Assembly: GCF_000948985.2 (NCBI RefSeq)
Contig: NZ_CP059733.1
Span: 3,472,001 to 3,536,000, forward strand
Direction: 5' to 3'
Source of the DNA: Thalassomonas viridans
GTDB lineage: Bacteria; Pseudomonadota; Gammaproteobacteria; Enterobacterales; Alteromonadaceae
DNA: 64,000 bases
Below the pieces are notes generated by a model. The model was not told the DNA's origin. It ran no database searches and was given only the letters and a program-made list of their open reading frames with translations. A program made the translations under genes and the position numbers. Shown here piece after piece: positions 42,453 to 51,129 of this stretch (position 1 is the first letter of the stretch; each line of letters opens with the position of its first letter).

Positions 42453-43816
42453 TTGCTCGACTCCTGATGTTCCTGGTTAAGTTTCAACACCTGTTGTTCA
42501 TAGGCCCGGGCAAAATCCTGCCCTAAAAATTCGTTAAGGTTCTCATTGATCCTGGCCTTAAGCTGCTGGTGAACCGCTTTGTACTGCTGCCAATGCTTAG
42601 GCGCGGACAATAAGCCGCGTAACTTATTGGCAGGTGCGGCGGTTGTTTCTTCTATCTTTCCCGGAGATAAGGCCTCCAATACTTGCAGCAGGGCAGCCTG
42701 GAGTCCCGCCAGATATGCCATTTCATGAATTTGCACATCGGTGATCGCCTGCCTGACAGCCGCTTTCGCCCCAAGATAGGCGGGTTTGCTGCGGGTAAAC
42801 AAATGCTCTAACGCCTCGTGTTTATCGGCAGAAAACTTCAGCGGATTGTTGGATCTGGGCTGAATTGTCGTCATCGACAGTCTTGAGCTTTGTTTAAAAA
42901 CCGCCCTGCCATTGATTAACCGGATAATGCCTGCCACAGCTTCATTCACCACATCGGTAATGTCGCCGATAAAAGGCTCGGGGTTTTGCAGCAATTCAGG
43001 CGGAAGTTCAAGCCCCAGCTGCCGGCTTAAGCTGACTATCGCATCACGGCTATCCTCCGCTTTTTTCCCCTCGCTTTCATCGCTAGCCTGTACCGGCAGC
43101 TCAACGGCACTGGCAGTCGGTATCTGTTGTATATTCCCGTCAGAATGCTCGCCTTGCTTATTAGAGCCGCCTACAGGTTCAAGTGCCTGTTGCTCAGGGG
43201 AACAAGCCGGCTCATTAAAATCCCAGTCGGTTGGAATTTTCTCAACAGCAGCATGCTCGGGTTTAAAATAACCATCAAGCGCGTTGTCTGCACCGTCGCT
43301 TAAGGGAATATCACTATGCTGGTGATTGTCTGAATCCAAAGGTGCAGGTGAGGTCGGCAGGTCTTGTGATAAAGCAGGTTCTGACGGCGTATGGCCGGGC
43401 TCAATGTCCGTTAGTATTTGCTGGATAGGATCCCGGCTATTATCCGTAAAAACCGGCTTATCCGGGGAAACCGCCAGGTCGCTGTCCGCCCCCTGAAGCA
43501 AGTGAAAATGCAACTCATAAGGCCCGACGATAATCACACTGTTACTGTCGAGTTTGACCCTGTTCCCTTTGCCTATTGCCTCACCGGCTCCCTGTAACCA
43601 GCAGCCATTGGTACTGGTGTCGGTAAGGAAAAAACTGTCCTGAAAATAATCCACCTGGGCATGTTTGGCAGAAATAAAACGTTTCGCATCTTCAAGTACA
43701 CAGCTGTTATCGGCTCCTCTGCCTATGGTAGCTCCGGCTTCATCTATGCTGATAACCTGCGCAGGTGTTTGAGGTTGTTGGGTATTGACGACACTGAGTT
43801 CTAAAGTGGCAGCCAT
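42449..43816 (-). CDS. tagH: T6SS FHA-domain protein (TagH/Fha-like)
   Basis: First gene of the T6SS operon, 455 residues. An N-terminal FHA domain carries the phosphothreonine-site residues GRG, SAKHAQV and TSTNGCWL (residues 32-72). A long acidic Pro/Ser/Glu linker (about 115-250) follows, then the C-terminal TagH/VasC-type helical domain (AAGILRLINGRAVFK-like, FSADKHEALEHLFTRSKPAYLGAK). In P. aeruginosa Fha1 is activated by PpkA phosphorylation and reset by PppA. A PppA is present here but no PpkA is visible. Confidence 0.92.
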   Translation of the reverse strand: MAATLELSVVNTQQPQTPAQVISIDEAGATIGRGADNSCVLEDAKRFISAKHAQVDYFQDSFFLTDTSTNGCWLQGAGEAIGKGNRVKLDSNSVIIVGPYELHFHLLQGADSDLAVSPDKPVFTDNSRDPIQQILTDIEPGHTPSEPALSQDLPTSPAPLDSDNHQHSDIPLSDGADNALDGYFKPEHAAVEKIPTDWDFNEPACSPEQQALEPVGGSNKQGEHSDGNIQQIPTASAVELPVQASDESEGKKAEDSRDAIVSLSRQLGLELPPELLQNPEPFIGDITDVVNEAVAGIIRLINGRAVFKQSSRLSMTTIQPRSNNPLKFSADKHEALEHLFTRSKPAYLGAKAAVRQAITDVQIHEMAYLAGLQAALLQVLEALSPGKIEETTAAPANKLRGLLSAPKHWQQYKAVHQQLKARINENLNEFLGQDFARAYEQQVLKLNQEHQESSK

Positions 43817-44141
43817 GGATAATCCAGCCTAGTTATTGCAATCACCCGTATTAAATGCCTGAAGATTGACTTGGCCTGATGTCCGATATGCAGGCCTTTG
43901 AAGCCAGAATTGCTGCAAGCCTTAATTGAAGTACAAAGCGGCACTTACCGCCTTTTAAAAATCTAGCACAATATAGCAGTTCCGCTAGTTTAAAGGGGTA
44001 AATGAACTGATTCATTTTTTAGACTTTTTCGGCAAAAGTCATGGCCATGCCGGGGCTGGGAACACCCCGGACGATTTTTCCATATCAGCTAAACTGGACT
44101 AGACTCAATCAGGCATAAATCACTGTTTTACCGGACATGTT
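43817..44141. promoter_or_regulatory. Divergent T6SS promoter region
   Basis: A 325-nt gap between the FHA-led operon (-) and the DUF2169-led set (+), which must hold both promoters. No sigma-54 (GG-N10-GC) or clear sigma-70 pair was found by eye, and no small gene was seen. Confidence 0.4.
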
Positions 44142-45179
44142 ATGTTACAGCTGGTCAACCATACCCCTTTTGCCAGTCAACTCCTGATCACCACCAACCC
44201 TGAGGGTGAAGACATTGCCGTACTGTGCATCAAGGCCACTTTCACCCTGCTGCCTGAGATCATGCCCGCAGATGAACAACTGCCGGTAATTCTCAGCGAT
44301 GAATTCTTGGCTGACCCACAAACATCCAGCCTGTTATATGCAAGCGAATGCCTGCCGGCTAAACCGGGACAGGATATCGTGGTAAACGGCACCGCCTGGT
44401 CCCCCACGGGCAGGGAGGAACCGCAATTTGACTGCGGCATCACCCTGGGGGAATTTTCAAAAAACATCCGTATTTTTGGCGATCGTCACTGGCATAAGGG
44501 CAAGATCACGACGCCGATACCTATAAATTCCATGGCGTTAACTTATGAAAATGCCTACGGCGGTTACCACCACTTTTTACCCGATTTGCCTCTCTCCCCC
44601 CAGTCTGCGCTCTATTACCCGCACAACCCCATAGGGAAAGGATTTTGTGGCCGAAGAAAAGGCAATGAACTCCAGGGGATGCCCTTGCCTAACCTGGAAA
44701 ACCCGCAAGACCTTATCACAGACAGCCAAAAGCCGATGCTGCCCTGGAACTTAGGTTATATTCCCGGCCATTGGTCGCCGAGAAAAGAATACAGCGGTAC
44801 TTATGACCTGCACTGGCAACAGCAACGCAGCCCGTTACTGCCGCTGGACTTTAACCGCAAGTTCTTCTTTAGCGGTGCCTACGGCTGTAACCTGCCCCCC
44901 GCCTCCGTTTCCGGAGGCGAAAAGGTTGAACTTATCAACTTAGCGCAGCAAAACATCATCGCCTTTACGCTGCCAAAATGTGAGCTCACCATACAAGTAA
45001 ACTTTAACGGCGAGGTTTCCCGGGTAGAGCCGGCCCTGGAAACCTTGCTATTCGAGCCGGATCACAACCGTTTTTGTTTTTTATGGAAAACAGAAATCAA
45101 CTGCCATAAAAACCCCTTGTTATTAAACGAGGTTAATATCTCCCTGCTAAAATGCCGGCACATTGCCGGATTAAGTTAA
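44142..45179 (+). CDS. DUF2169 protein, T6SS effector adaptor
   Basis: The DUF2169 family occurs with VgrG/PAAR-like genes and acts in loading T6SS cargo. The 345-residue protein starts MLQLVNHTPFASQLLITTNP and has the family motifs IRIFGDRHW, SMALTYENAYGG, HNPIGKGF and PWNLGYIPGHWSPR. It has no signal peptide. It heads a plus-strand set with the DUF4150 and TIGR02270 genes, divergent from the T6SS core operon. The adaptor role is from family knowledge; no effector lies beside it. Confidence 0.9.
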   Translation: MLQLVNHTPFASQLLITTNPEGEDIAVLCIKATFTLLPEIMPADEQLPVILSDEFLADPQTSSLLYASECLPAKPGQDIVVNGTAWSPTGREEPQFDCGITLGEFSKNIRIFGDRHWHKGKITTPIPINSMALTYENAYGGYHHFLPDLPLSPQSALYYPHNPIGKGFCGRRKGNELQGMPLPNLENPQDLITDSQKPMLPWNLGYIPGHWSPRKEYSGTYDLHWQQQRSPLLPLDFNRKFFFSGAYGCNLPPASVSGGEKVELINLAQQNIIAFTLPKCELTIQVNFNGEVSRVEPALETLLFEPDHNRFCFLWKTEINCHKNPLLLNEVNISLLKCRHIAGLS

Positions 45180-45248
45180 ACAGCCTCTGGTATTCATGGA
45201 AAAATTCTTCTATTGATATAAAAGGGTGAAACATTCGGGAGCAGGCAA

Positions 45249-45629
45249 ATGGCCAGCACTGTATATGCCAACGGCAGAGGCGTGGTACACAAACAAAGCG
45301 GCGGTACCAGCCTGGTCTTTCCCGATGTCTGTAAAACGCCGACCCCCTCAGGGCCGGTGCCCATCCCCTACCCCAATACCGGCAAGGCATCCGATACCAG
45401 TTCAGGTACCCGGAAAGTCAAGGTTGATGGCCAGATGGCTATGGTCAAAGGAGCAAAATATTCCACTTCCAGCGGCGACGAAGCCGGCTCTGCCGGCGGG
45501 GTTGTCAGCGGGGTCACGAAAGGAGAATGTGAGTTTATGCTCTATTCCTTTGATGTTAAATTCGAAGGTAAAAACGTCTGCCGTCTCGGGGACATGCTTT
45601 TTCATAACAAAAAAAACATCATGGGCTAG
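45249..45629 (+). CDS. DUF4150 PAAR-like tip protein
   Basis: A 126-residue PAAR-like (Tox-PAAR-like) protein, expected to sharpen the VgrG spike and carry cargo. Diagnostic segment: FPDVCKTPTPSGPVPIPYPN, followed by the Gly/Ser-rich SSGDEAGSAGGVVSGV and CEFMLYSFDVKFEGKNVCRL. GGGAG is placed about 8 nt before the ATG. The protein ends right after the PAAR-like fold with no toxin domain, so any effector must be encoded elsewhere or bind separately. Confidence 0.9.
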   Translation: MASTVYANGRGVVHKQSGGTSLVFPDVCKTPTPSGPVPIPYPNTGKASDTSSGTRKVKVDGQMAMVKGAKYSTSSGDEAGSAGGVVSGVTKGECEFMLYSFDVKFEGKNVCRLGDMLFHNKKNIMG

Positions 45630-45634
45630 CTAAA

Positions 45635-46684
45635 ATGCCCCCGGCCGGTTTAATCAAGAGCGTTATCAACAGCCATTTTGACGAAGCAAGCGACTGTTAT
45701 GCCGACTTAAGTGCCACGCCGGATCTCCCAGAGCTGACCGGATACCGCCATAAGCTACACCAACGCCTGATGGCAAACCTTGAAGGCCTGCTGTTAAGCA
45801 GGGATTATGCCTGGACCTTATGCCGCGACCATATTGAGAATGGAACCAGCGCCGAAGAGCATTTTGTTATCGCCTTTTTAGCCTTTGAAATAAATGATAT
45901 CCCCCATGTCAAAACCATGCTCGCCCGTGCTTTTGCCAGCAGCCATTTTTTTAAAGCCACATCTGATGCCTTATGCTGGTGCTCCTGGCAAAAGGCCAAA
46001 TTTTGGGCTGAACAGTTTAGCCAATCCAAAGAAATCAACGACCGGCTGTTAGGACTTAAGGCTTTCAGGTATCACCAAAAAAAATCGCCGTTATCCTTAC
46101 CTATAGTGATTAAAGGGATCTTTAGCAGGCCGCAAGCATGCGCACAAAACTTCCTGCTAACAGAAGTGATCACAGATAAAGATAAGGCGCTGCTGCCAGT
46201 ACTAACCTCTTTTATAACAGACAATCTCACACCAGATAATTTTGAGTTAATTTGCAAATGCATCACCCTGGGACATGAGGATATTAATCTGCTGCTGCCC
46301 TTTATCAACAAAGAAAATTCCCGGCAAGAAAACGCCGTAATTTTTGCCTTTCGCCGTATCACTGAACCCAGGAAAAGCCAGTGGTTTAACCAGTTAAAAG
46401 TCCGCCCCAATGCCGTACGCCTATTACTGATTGCCATAGGTGCCATGGCTGATGAAACCTGCCTTGACTGGGTAGTGGCACAAATGGATTATCCGGAATA
46501 CGCCCGGCTCGCGGGCCAAAGTTTCAGCTTAATTACCGGCATAGACCTGGATAAAAGGGGTTGGGTCTTAAATGATGCCCAAATGGACCAGGCCTGGCTG
46601 GCCTATGACTTTGACGAAACCCTGGATTGGCCGGATAAAGTGAAAATCACTGCCTGGCTGACCAGTTACCGCAACAAGCATTAA
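45635..46684 (+). CDS. TIGR02270 family HEAT-repeat-like protein
   Basis: A 349-residue helical protein that matches in character the TIGR02270 family, found with T6SS VgrG/PAAR-like gene sets. Features seen: DYAWTLCRDHIENGTSAEEH near the start, repeated helical pairs, RLLLIAIGAMADETCLDWVV, and GQSFSLITGIDLDKRGW near the end. It starts 5 nt after the DUF4150 stop, so it is co-translated. The function is unknown; a chaperone or scaffold for tip loading is an inference from context. Confidence 0.8.
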   Translation: MPPAGLIKSVINSHFDEASDCYADLSATPDLPELTGYRHKLHQRLMANLEGLLLSRDYAWTLCRDHIENGTSAEEHFVIAFLAFEINDIPHVKTMLARAFASSHFFKATSDALCWCSWQKAKFWAEQFSQSKEINDRLLGLKAFRYHQKKSPLSLPIVIKGIFSRPQACAQNFLLTEVITDKDKALLPVLTSFITDNLTPDNFELICKCITLGHEDINLLLPFINKENSRQENAVIFAFRRITEPRKSQWFNQLKVRPNAVRLLLIAIGAMADETCLDWVVAQMDYPEYARLAGQSFSLITGIDLDKRGWVLNDAQMDQAWLAYDFDETLDWPDKVKITAWLTSYRNKH

Positions 46685-46871
46685 CACTTATTACAACAGG
46701 TATCAGCTTAGGGAATAACCGACAGGCCTTATCCGCAAATAATCTTTCACGGCTTACACCCTTATATTCCCGGCCCAGATAGCGGCTGCGAAGCAAGAAC
46801 ACTTGAGCAAAGCTGATTGTCTCTATGGCAACAGGCCATCAAAAAACTGTAACAAAATTATACAGAACAAC

Positions 46872-46901
46872 TTGCACTGAATTGTCTATTAAATCTACTA
46901 T
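46872..46901 (+). promoter_or_regulatory. Candidate sigma-70 promoter for the exported protein gene
   Basis: TTGCAC and TACTAT lie 18 nt apart, about 70 nt upstream of the start at 46971. Found by eye only. Confidence 0.4.
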
Positions 46902-46970
46902 CGCCAATGTAGCGTGAACAAAAAACCACCACATCGACAAAAATAATAAGATCATTTATAAGGATTATTT

Positions 46971-47331
46971 ATGAAAAAATTATTGACCGCCGGGCTTTTA
47001 ACCGCCTCTTCCCTTGTTGCCTCCCAGGCATATGCAGCCACTATGGAATGTTATGTAGATACCCCCGCCTGGGATAACTACACACCAAATTCCTGCTTTG
47101 CCATGGTATGGGGTGCAAATAAAGCAACAGCCGTATTCAGGGTACAAGAAAACTAAACCTATCAATTCGGTGATTTGGGGAGGAGCTGCCAGCAGCTGCG
47201 GTACTTCGGGCAAGTCCTGCTCTTTCAGCATCTATGCTTTTAGGAGCTATACCGCCAGTGCAACCATTCTATATCAGGACGGCACCTGGGATACGGCCTC
47301 TGCTAGCGCCTATTTTGAAGACGGCAGTTAA
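46971..47331 (+). pseudogene. Frameshifted small exported protein
   Basis: An open frame from 46971 encodes a signal peptide (MKKLLTAGLLTASSLVASQA|YA) and the first part of a small secreted protein, and stops at 47156. The next frame continues without a start of its own through a matching second half (PINSVIWGGAASSCGTSGKS to AYFEDGS, ending 47331). Removing one A from the AAAA at about 47147-47150 joins them into a 119-residue protein with four Cys (VFRVQETKPINSVIW). It is therefore a recent indel, a sequencing error in a homopolymer, or less likely programmed frameshifting. Family not recognised. Confidence 0.7.
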
Positions 47332-47519
47332 TCCCTTTGATTAACGGGCTAAGCTTTTCGGGCAGGCCATAAAAGGTTTGCCCTTTCATCTTTGGAAATC
47401 TTCTCATACCGCCTTAAATTTCAGACAATTACTAACGCTTTATCTCTTAAACGAGTATACCGCGCCATAACAAAAGATATCCATTTGCTTGAGAGCCGGA
47501 GCTTAACACGGGGAAAGTA

Positions 47520-47543
47520 CTGACGCCCGTTATCGGACGTCAG
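47520..47543 (-). terminator. Hairpin after the endonuclease gene
   Basis: CTGACG-C-CCG/CGG-A-CGTCAG with loop TTAT lies 12 nt past the minus-strand stop. There is no T run, so it is only a weak terminator candidate. Confidence 0.4.
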
Positions 47544-47555
47544 CAAGCTTAGCCT

Positions 47556-48974
47556 TTACTGAAAGGACTGGCCGGTATTAACATTCCCCGCCGTTTCAGC
47601 CCTTGCCGTCGCCCAGGAAAAATCACTGTAATCGCTCCCGCTGCCAACAAGCTGCAATGAATAGCCCGCAGGCGTTGATGAAATTTCCGCTACGCCAATA
47701 TCTGTCGATGTCATGCCCGATGCCGGACCTGAACTGGCGGTAACCCTGCCTTCATAACTAAGAAACTGAACAACTTCCCCGGCGGCATTGATTAGGGCCA
47801 GACCGTCGGCAGCACCGTTTTGCAACCCGCTGATGGCAAAACTTAACGTGCCTAAGCCCCCTTGCTGGTCGGTTAAAGTGCCGGTCAGGTTTTCGGTTTT
47901 ATAAACACCGCCGCCGTTGCCGTTGTAGGCAACCAGGCTCCAGCCGGTTAAATCTGTGTTGGCAGTGCCGGCAACTTCAACAAATTCATTGACGTCACCG
48001 CCGCTGTTGTCATAGTGGATTTCATTGATCCAAACCACAGAACCCGACGGGGTATCGGGCACGCCAACGCCTGAGCAGATATTTTCAAAAACACAGCTGA
48101 CATATTCAGGATGATCGATAAAAGGGTTACGGTTACCCTGATAGCCGTAAATGACCTCATTGCGGCGCTGCTCAAAATCATCTACAGGGTCTTCTTTATG
48201 CCACTGTAGCAAAACCGACTTTAGCCCCATATAGCCTACGGCAATATTTTGCTTGGTTTGTGAGGCATCCATCAGGCTGCGGTCATCGGTGAGGATCAGA
48301 TCCGGCTCATCATGGCCGGTAGTACCGTGTTTGCCTCCCTCATAGCGCACCGCCATATACATCAATGCCCTGGCGACATCTCCGCGGCGTCCTGTCCAGG
48401 TCTGCCAGCGGCCGTCGGTATGACTGCCACTGGTCCAGTTGGACTCACCGGCACCGCCACCACGGGCATTGTTATATTCGGTGGCTTTCTCGGTACAACC
48501 GCTGGTACAGGTATCATAGGGCTTATCGTTTCGGCTGGTGTTGTAGCTGTCATTGGCAATAAATAGGTGGTGGGCATCGGTATAGGGGTAATTGCTGCTG
48601 ACATCTACCGGAAAGCCATAAGACTTGGGCCAGCTATGCTCGCGGTTATAGTCGCTGTTGCCGCCGCCGTGCTTGTTGTAGCTGGCGTTGAGATAGACAT
48701 CGATAACATTTGAACTGTTGTCGGGATCCTGATCCGCCTGTTCCAGAATATCCCAGGTATCGGTTGCCGAGCTGGTATAAGGGTATCGCTGGTGATCATC
48801 TATGATCTGGTGCAAAGAGTTTCTCAAAGCCTGGGCATTGGAGTTATCTGCCGTATCATAATATCCCTGCGGTATTTGGGCATTAACCGCCAGAGCGGGT
48901 AACAGCAAACCCATACAAACAGAATTAACAGAAATCAGACACAATGATTTCTTGAATTTATTGTTATTATTCAT
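47556..48974 (-). CDS. Secreted endonuclease I family nuclease with C-terminal lamin-tail-like domain
   Basis: EndA/Vvn-type extracellular nuclease, 472 residues. It has a signal peptide (ending near AVNA|Q) and the endonuclease I core with DYNREHSWPKSYGF (catalytic His and metal site), TDAHHLFIANDSYNTSRND and RGDVARALMYMAVRY. A C-terminal lamin-tail/LTD-like domain follows from about residue 315 (WINEIHYDNSGGDVNEFVEV, LTGWSLVAYNGNG). The extra domain probably serves attachment or secretion, since the enzyme core ends near residue 300. Role: digestion of extracellular DNA for nutrients or defence. Confidence 0.93.
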   Translation of the reverse strand: MNNNNKFKKSLCLISVNSVCMGLLLPALAVNAQIPQGYYDTADNSNAQALRNSLHQIIDDHQRYPYTSSATDTWDILEQADQDPDNSSNVIDVYLNASYNKHGGGNSDYNREHSWPKSYGFPVDVSSNYPYTDAHHLFIANDSYNTSRNDKPYDTCTSGCTEKATEYNNARGGGAGESNWTSGSHTDGRWQTWTGRRGDVARALMYMAVRYEGGKHGTTGHDEPDLILTDDRSLMDASQTKQNIAVGYMGLKSVLLQWHKEDPVDDFEQRRNEVIYGYQGNRNPFIDHPEYVSCVFENICSGVGVPDTPSGSVVWINEIHYDNSGGDVNEFVEVAGTANTDLTGWSLVAYNGNGGGVYKTENLTGTLTDQQGGLGTLSFAISGLQNGAADGLALINAAGEVVQFLSYEGRVTASSGPASGMTSTDIGVAEISSTPAGYSLQLVGSGSDYSDFSWATARAETAGNVNTGQSFQ

Positions 48975-49447
48975 AATGTTTCCTTATCGCTTTATTATTT
49001 TTATTATTTATTTTCTGATACATCAGCCGTGATTTTGTCAGCGATGTATCGTTTTTAAATGTCACCAAGATGACAATTTAAAAAAAACTTTTATTATTTT
49101 TTATCGTGCATTAAGCCGCCTGAGGATCTCAGCCGGTATCAATATCAGTGCTCCCAGGTAGTTAAGATTTGCCGGTATTTTAACGACTTATTTTGACCAG
49201 ACTGTTTCATATGCGACCAGATATCATAAAAAAACGACAAATATTGACCAAAAGGTCAACAAAATTTAAAAGGTGATTTTGCCGGCAACAAAACCGTATA
49301 AGAAACAAACAACGGTCTTGACATTAACATTCTATTAGCAGACTATTTATTGAGCAGATAGGGAAGTAAAAATGGAAAGTTTTTGAATAACAAAAAGCTT
49401 TTCCACTTGCTGCTATTCAACATGATCATAATAAAAAGGAAAATATA
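48975..49447. promoter_or_regulatory. AT-rich intergenic region with promoter and leader hairpin
   Basis: A 473-nt gap between the divergent nuclease gene and the Cys-rich peptide gene. A perfect -35 TTGACA (49318-49323) is followed 17 nt later by the weak -10 GACTAT. Within the expected leader, 49373-49415 can fold into a hairpin TGGAAA-TTTTTG/CAAAAA-TTTTCCA. No further gene was seen. Confidence 0.4.
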
Positions 49448-49660
49448 ATGAAGGTCAAAAACGCTAAATCCGCTTTTTTTCTCGGCTTAGGTCTGTCTTT
49501 TTCATTGACTATAAATGCCCAGGCACTGACAAGCTCCTGGGAAGAGTGTCTGATAGACTGTTTGCAGAGAAAACAAATTTGTCTCAATGCCGGTGTAGAT
49601 CCCAGTTTATGTGAAAGAAACATGACCTCTTGCCGCTGGGGCTGCGGTACACCTCAATAA
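49448..49660 (+). CDS. Small secreted cysteine-rich peptide (70 aa)
   Basis: It has a signal peptide (MKVKNAKSAFFLGLGLSFSL...NAQA|L) and a mature part of about 43 residues with six Cys (ECLIDCLQRKQIC, LCERNMTSCRWGC), a number and spacing suited to three disulfides. Two CxxxC-type pairs (CLIDC, CRWGC) are present. AAAAGGAAAATATA precedes the ATG. It is monocistronic with its own terminator. No family recognised. Bacteriocin-like, toxin-like or structural roles are all possible. Confidence 0.7.
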   Translation: MKVKNAKSAFFLGLGLSFSLTINAQALTSSWEECLIDCLQRKQICLNAGVDPSLCERNMTSCRWGCGTPQ

Positions 49661-49668
49661 AAAATTAA

Positions 49669-49687
49669 TCCGGCTGCTGCAGCCGGA
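49669..49687 (+). terminator. Intrinsic terminator after the Cys-rich peptide gene
   Basis: The stem TCCGGCTG/CAGCCGGA with loop CTG is followed by ATTTC, 9 nt after the stop. Confidence 0.7.
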
Positions 49688-49845
49688 ATTTCAATATGCG
49701 GGGGTTGTCGATAAGTTATGCATTCTCCCGCTGCCAGCATTCCCTCCTGTTAGCTACAAGCGAGTAAATTTAATAATCTGGCTAACAGTACGGTAAAAGA
49801 TATGCACCAGCAATCAAGATAAAAACTACAAATTAAGGATAATCA

Positions 49846-50154
49846 ATGAAAAAACTCATATTCGCTTTTTTCCTCCCCCTCACCTTTTCAGCCACAACGC
49901 TTGCCGCTGATGGCAAAGCCTTATATACGCAAAAACTTTGCGCCACCTGTCATGGCGCCGAAGGGAAAGCTCCTATTGCACCTATGTACCCCAAACTAAA
50001 CGGGCAAAATGCAACCTACTTGCTTAACCAAATGAAAGACATAAAAAGCGGCAAAAGAAACAACGGTATGTCAATGACCATGAAACCTATGATGGCCGCA
50101 GTATCCGAAAGTGATATGACCGCTATTGCCGACTACCTGGCTAGCGTCAAATAA
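49846..50154 (+). CDS. Periplasmic class I cytochrome c
   Basis: A 102-residue protein with signal peptide (ending TTLA|A), haem-binding CATCH at about residue 33 and a distal Met in the NGMSMTMKPMM stretch. The pattern LCATCHGAEGKAPIAPMYPKLNGQ resembles cytochrome c4/c553-like single-domain proteins. An electron-transfer role in the periplasm is expected; the partner is unknown. Confidence 0.9.
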   Translation: MKKLIFAFFLPLTFSATTLAADGKALYTQKLCATCHGAEGKAPIAPMYPKLNGQNATYLLNQMKDIKSGKRNNGMSMTMKPMMAAVSESDMTAIADYLASVK

Positions 50155-50260
50155 TTTTCTCTTTGACAATAAGCATATCTCAGCCTTGTTCAAAGCACTC
50201 CGGCACTTTTTACAAGGCTGTTTTATTCTCTTCTGATAGCTACCTGATACGGCAAATAAC

Positions 50261-50968
50261 TCACTCTTGCTCTGATAACCAGCGATGAAAAGCGCTACCG
50301 ACCTTGTCAACAATTACAGGGTCTGTCCCTAAACTCAATGCCATACAATGCTTAGTAACCGCCGGGGTATGCAAGGTAATGCCTTTAACCACCTGCTCCG
50401 GGGAATAGCCCAAAATAGCAAGGCGATGACTTAACGACTCTTCCGCCAGGCCTACCGCATCAACACGACCATTGAACAGTTTCCTTAAATTGATTTGTTC
50501 ATCGGCGGAAATATCCAGATTGACACCTTCAATAAAACCTTGCTGTACCAGATAGCTATGGTTGTGATCATCGCGCATCACCCCGATCAGCACCTCTCTT
50601 GCCGCGGCCAGCGAATCGATATTACGGCTGTTGTCCCTGAGCTTATAAAGATTGATAGTCACGCCTTCATTCACCGGGCAAAACCAGTGAAAATATGGCT
50701 CGCGTGCCTTTGTCCTGAAAATGGAATAAATCAGGACATTAGGCTTGGTCATGCCCAGGTGATAACTTCGCGCCCAGGGATATATCTTAATATGATAATC
50801 CAGGCCGGCATAAGTGAGTATTTGCCTGACTTTTTCGGTAACCGAGCCTGATACCGGACGGGTATCACGGATAAACGGCGGCCAATGATCGGTGACAACT
50901 TCCAGCTGCTGTGCTCTTGCGACACAGGAAAACTGAAAGAAGATAAGCAGAACAAGAAAATAGTTCAC
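50261..50968 (-). CDS. Periplasmic substrate-binding protein, family 3-like
   Basis: A 235-residue exported protein (signal MNYFLVLLIFFQFSCVARA) of the SBP_bac_3 type, with the typical start VVTDHWPPFIRD and mid-region IGVMRDDHNHSYL and GRVDAVGLAEESLSHRL. There are no ABC permease or ATPase genes nearby. It resembles orphan family 3 proteins common in Alteromonadales, whose ligands are mostly unknown. A Cys in the signal region (FSCVA) is a poor lipobox. Confidence 0.82.
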   Translation of the reverse strand: MNYFLVLLIFFQFSCVARAQQLEVVTDHWPPFIRDTRPVSGSVTEKVRQILTYAGLDYHIKIYPWARSYHLGMTKPNVLIYSIFRTKAREPYFHWFCPVNEGVTINLYKLRDNSRNIDSLAAAREVLIGVMRDDHNHSYLVQQGFIEGVNLDISADEQINLRKLFNGRVDAVGLAEESLSHRLAILGYSPEQVVKGITLHTPAVTKHCMALSLGTDPVIVDKVGSAFHRWLSEQE

Positions 50969-51129
50969 ATAACAACAAAAGCAATTGTCAGTGTAAACAG
51001 CATAAGCGCATCACAACAGAAATCAAGTTAAGCCTGCTCCCGAAGCCCGTCTGTCCAAAATCGCCACCGGCCCGTTTATTTGTCAAAACACAACAGGGAT
51101 AAACGGGCACTGAACATCTGGCTATTATC

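Noticed and set aside
45226..45633. 135-codon frame in another phase over the DUF4150 gene
   Set aside because: The competing frame carries the conserved PAAR-like motif and a good ribosome site. This frame has no recognisable features.
47098..47331. Separate small gene starting at the ATG at 47098
   Set aside because: Its start lies inside the preceding frame without a ribosome site. The joined reading gives a single exported protein, so it is treated as the second half of a frameshifted gene.
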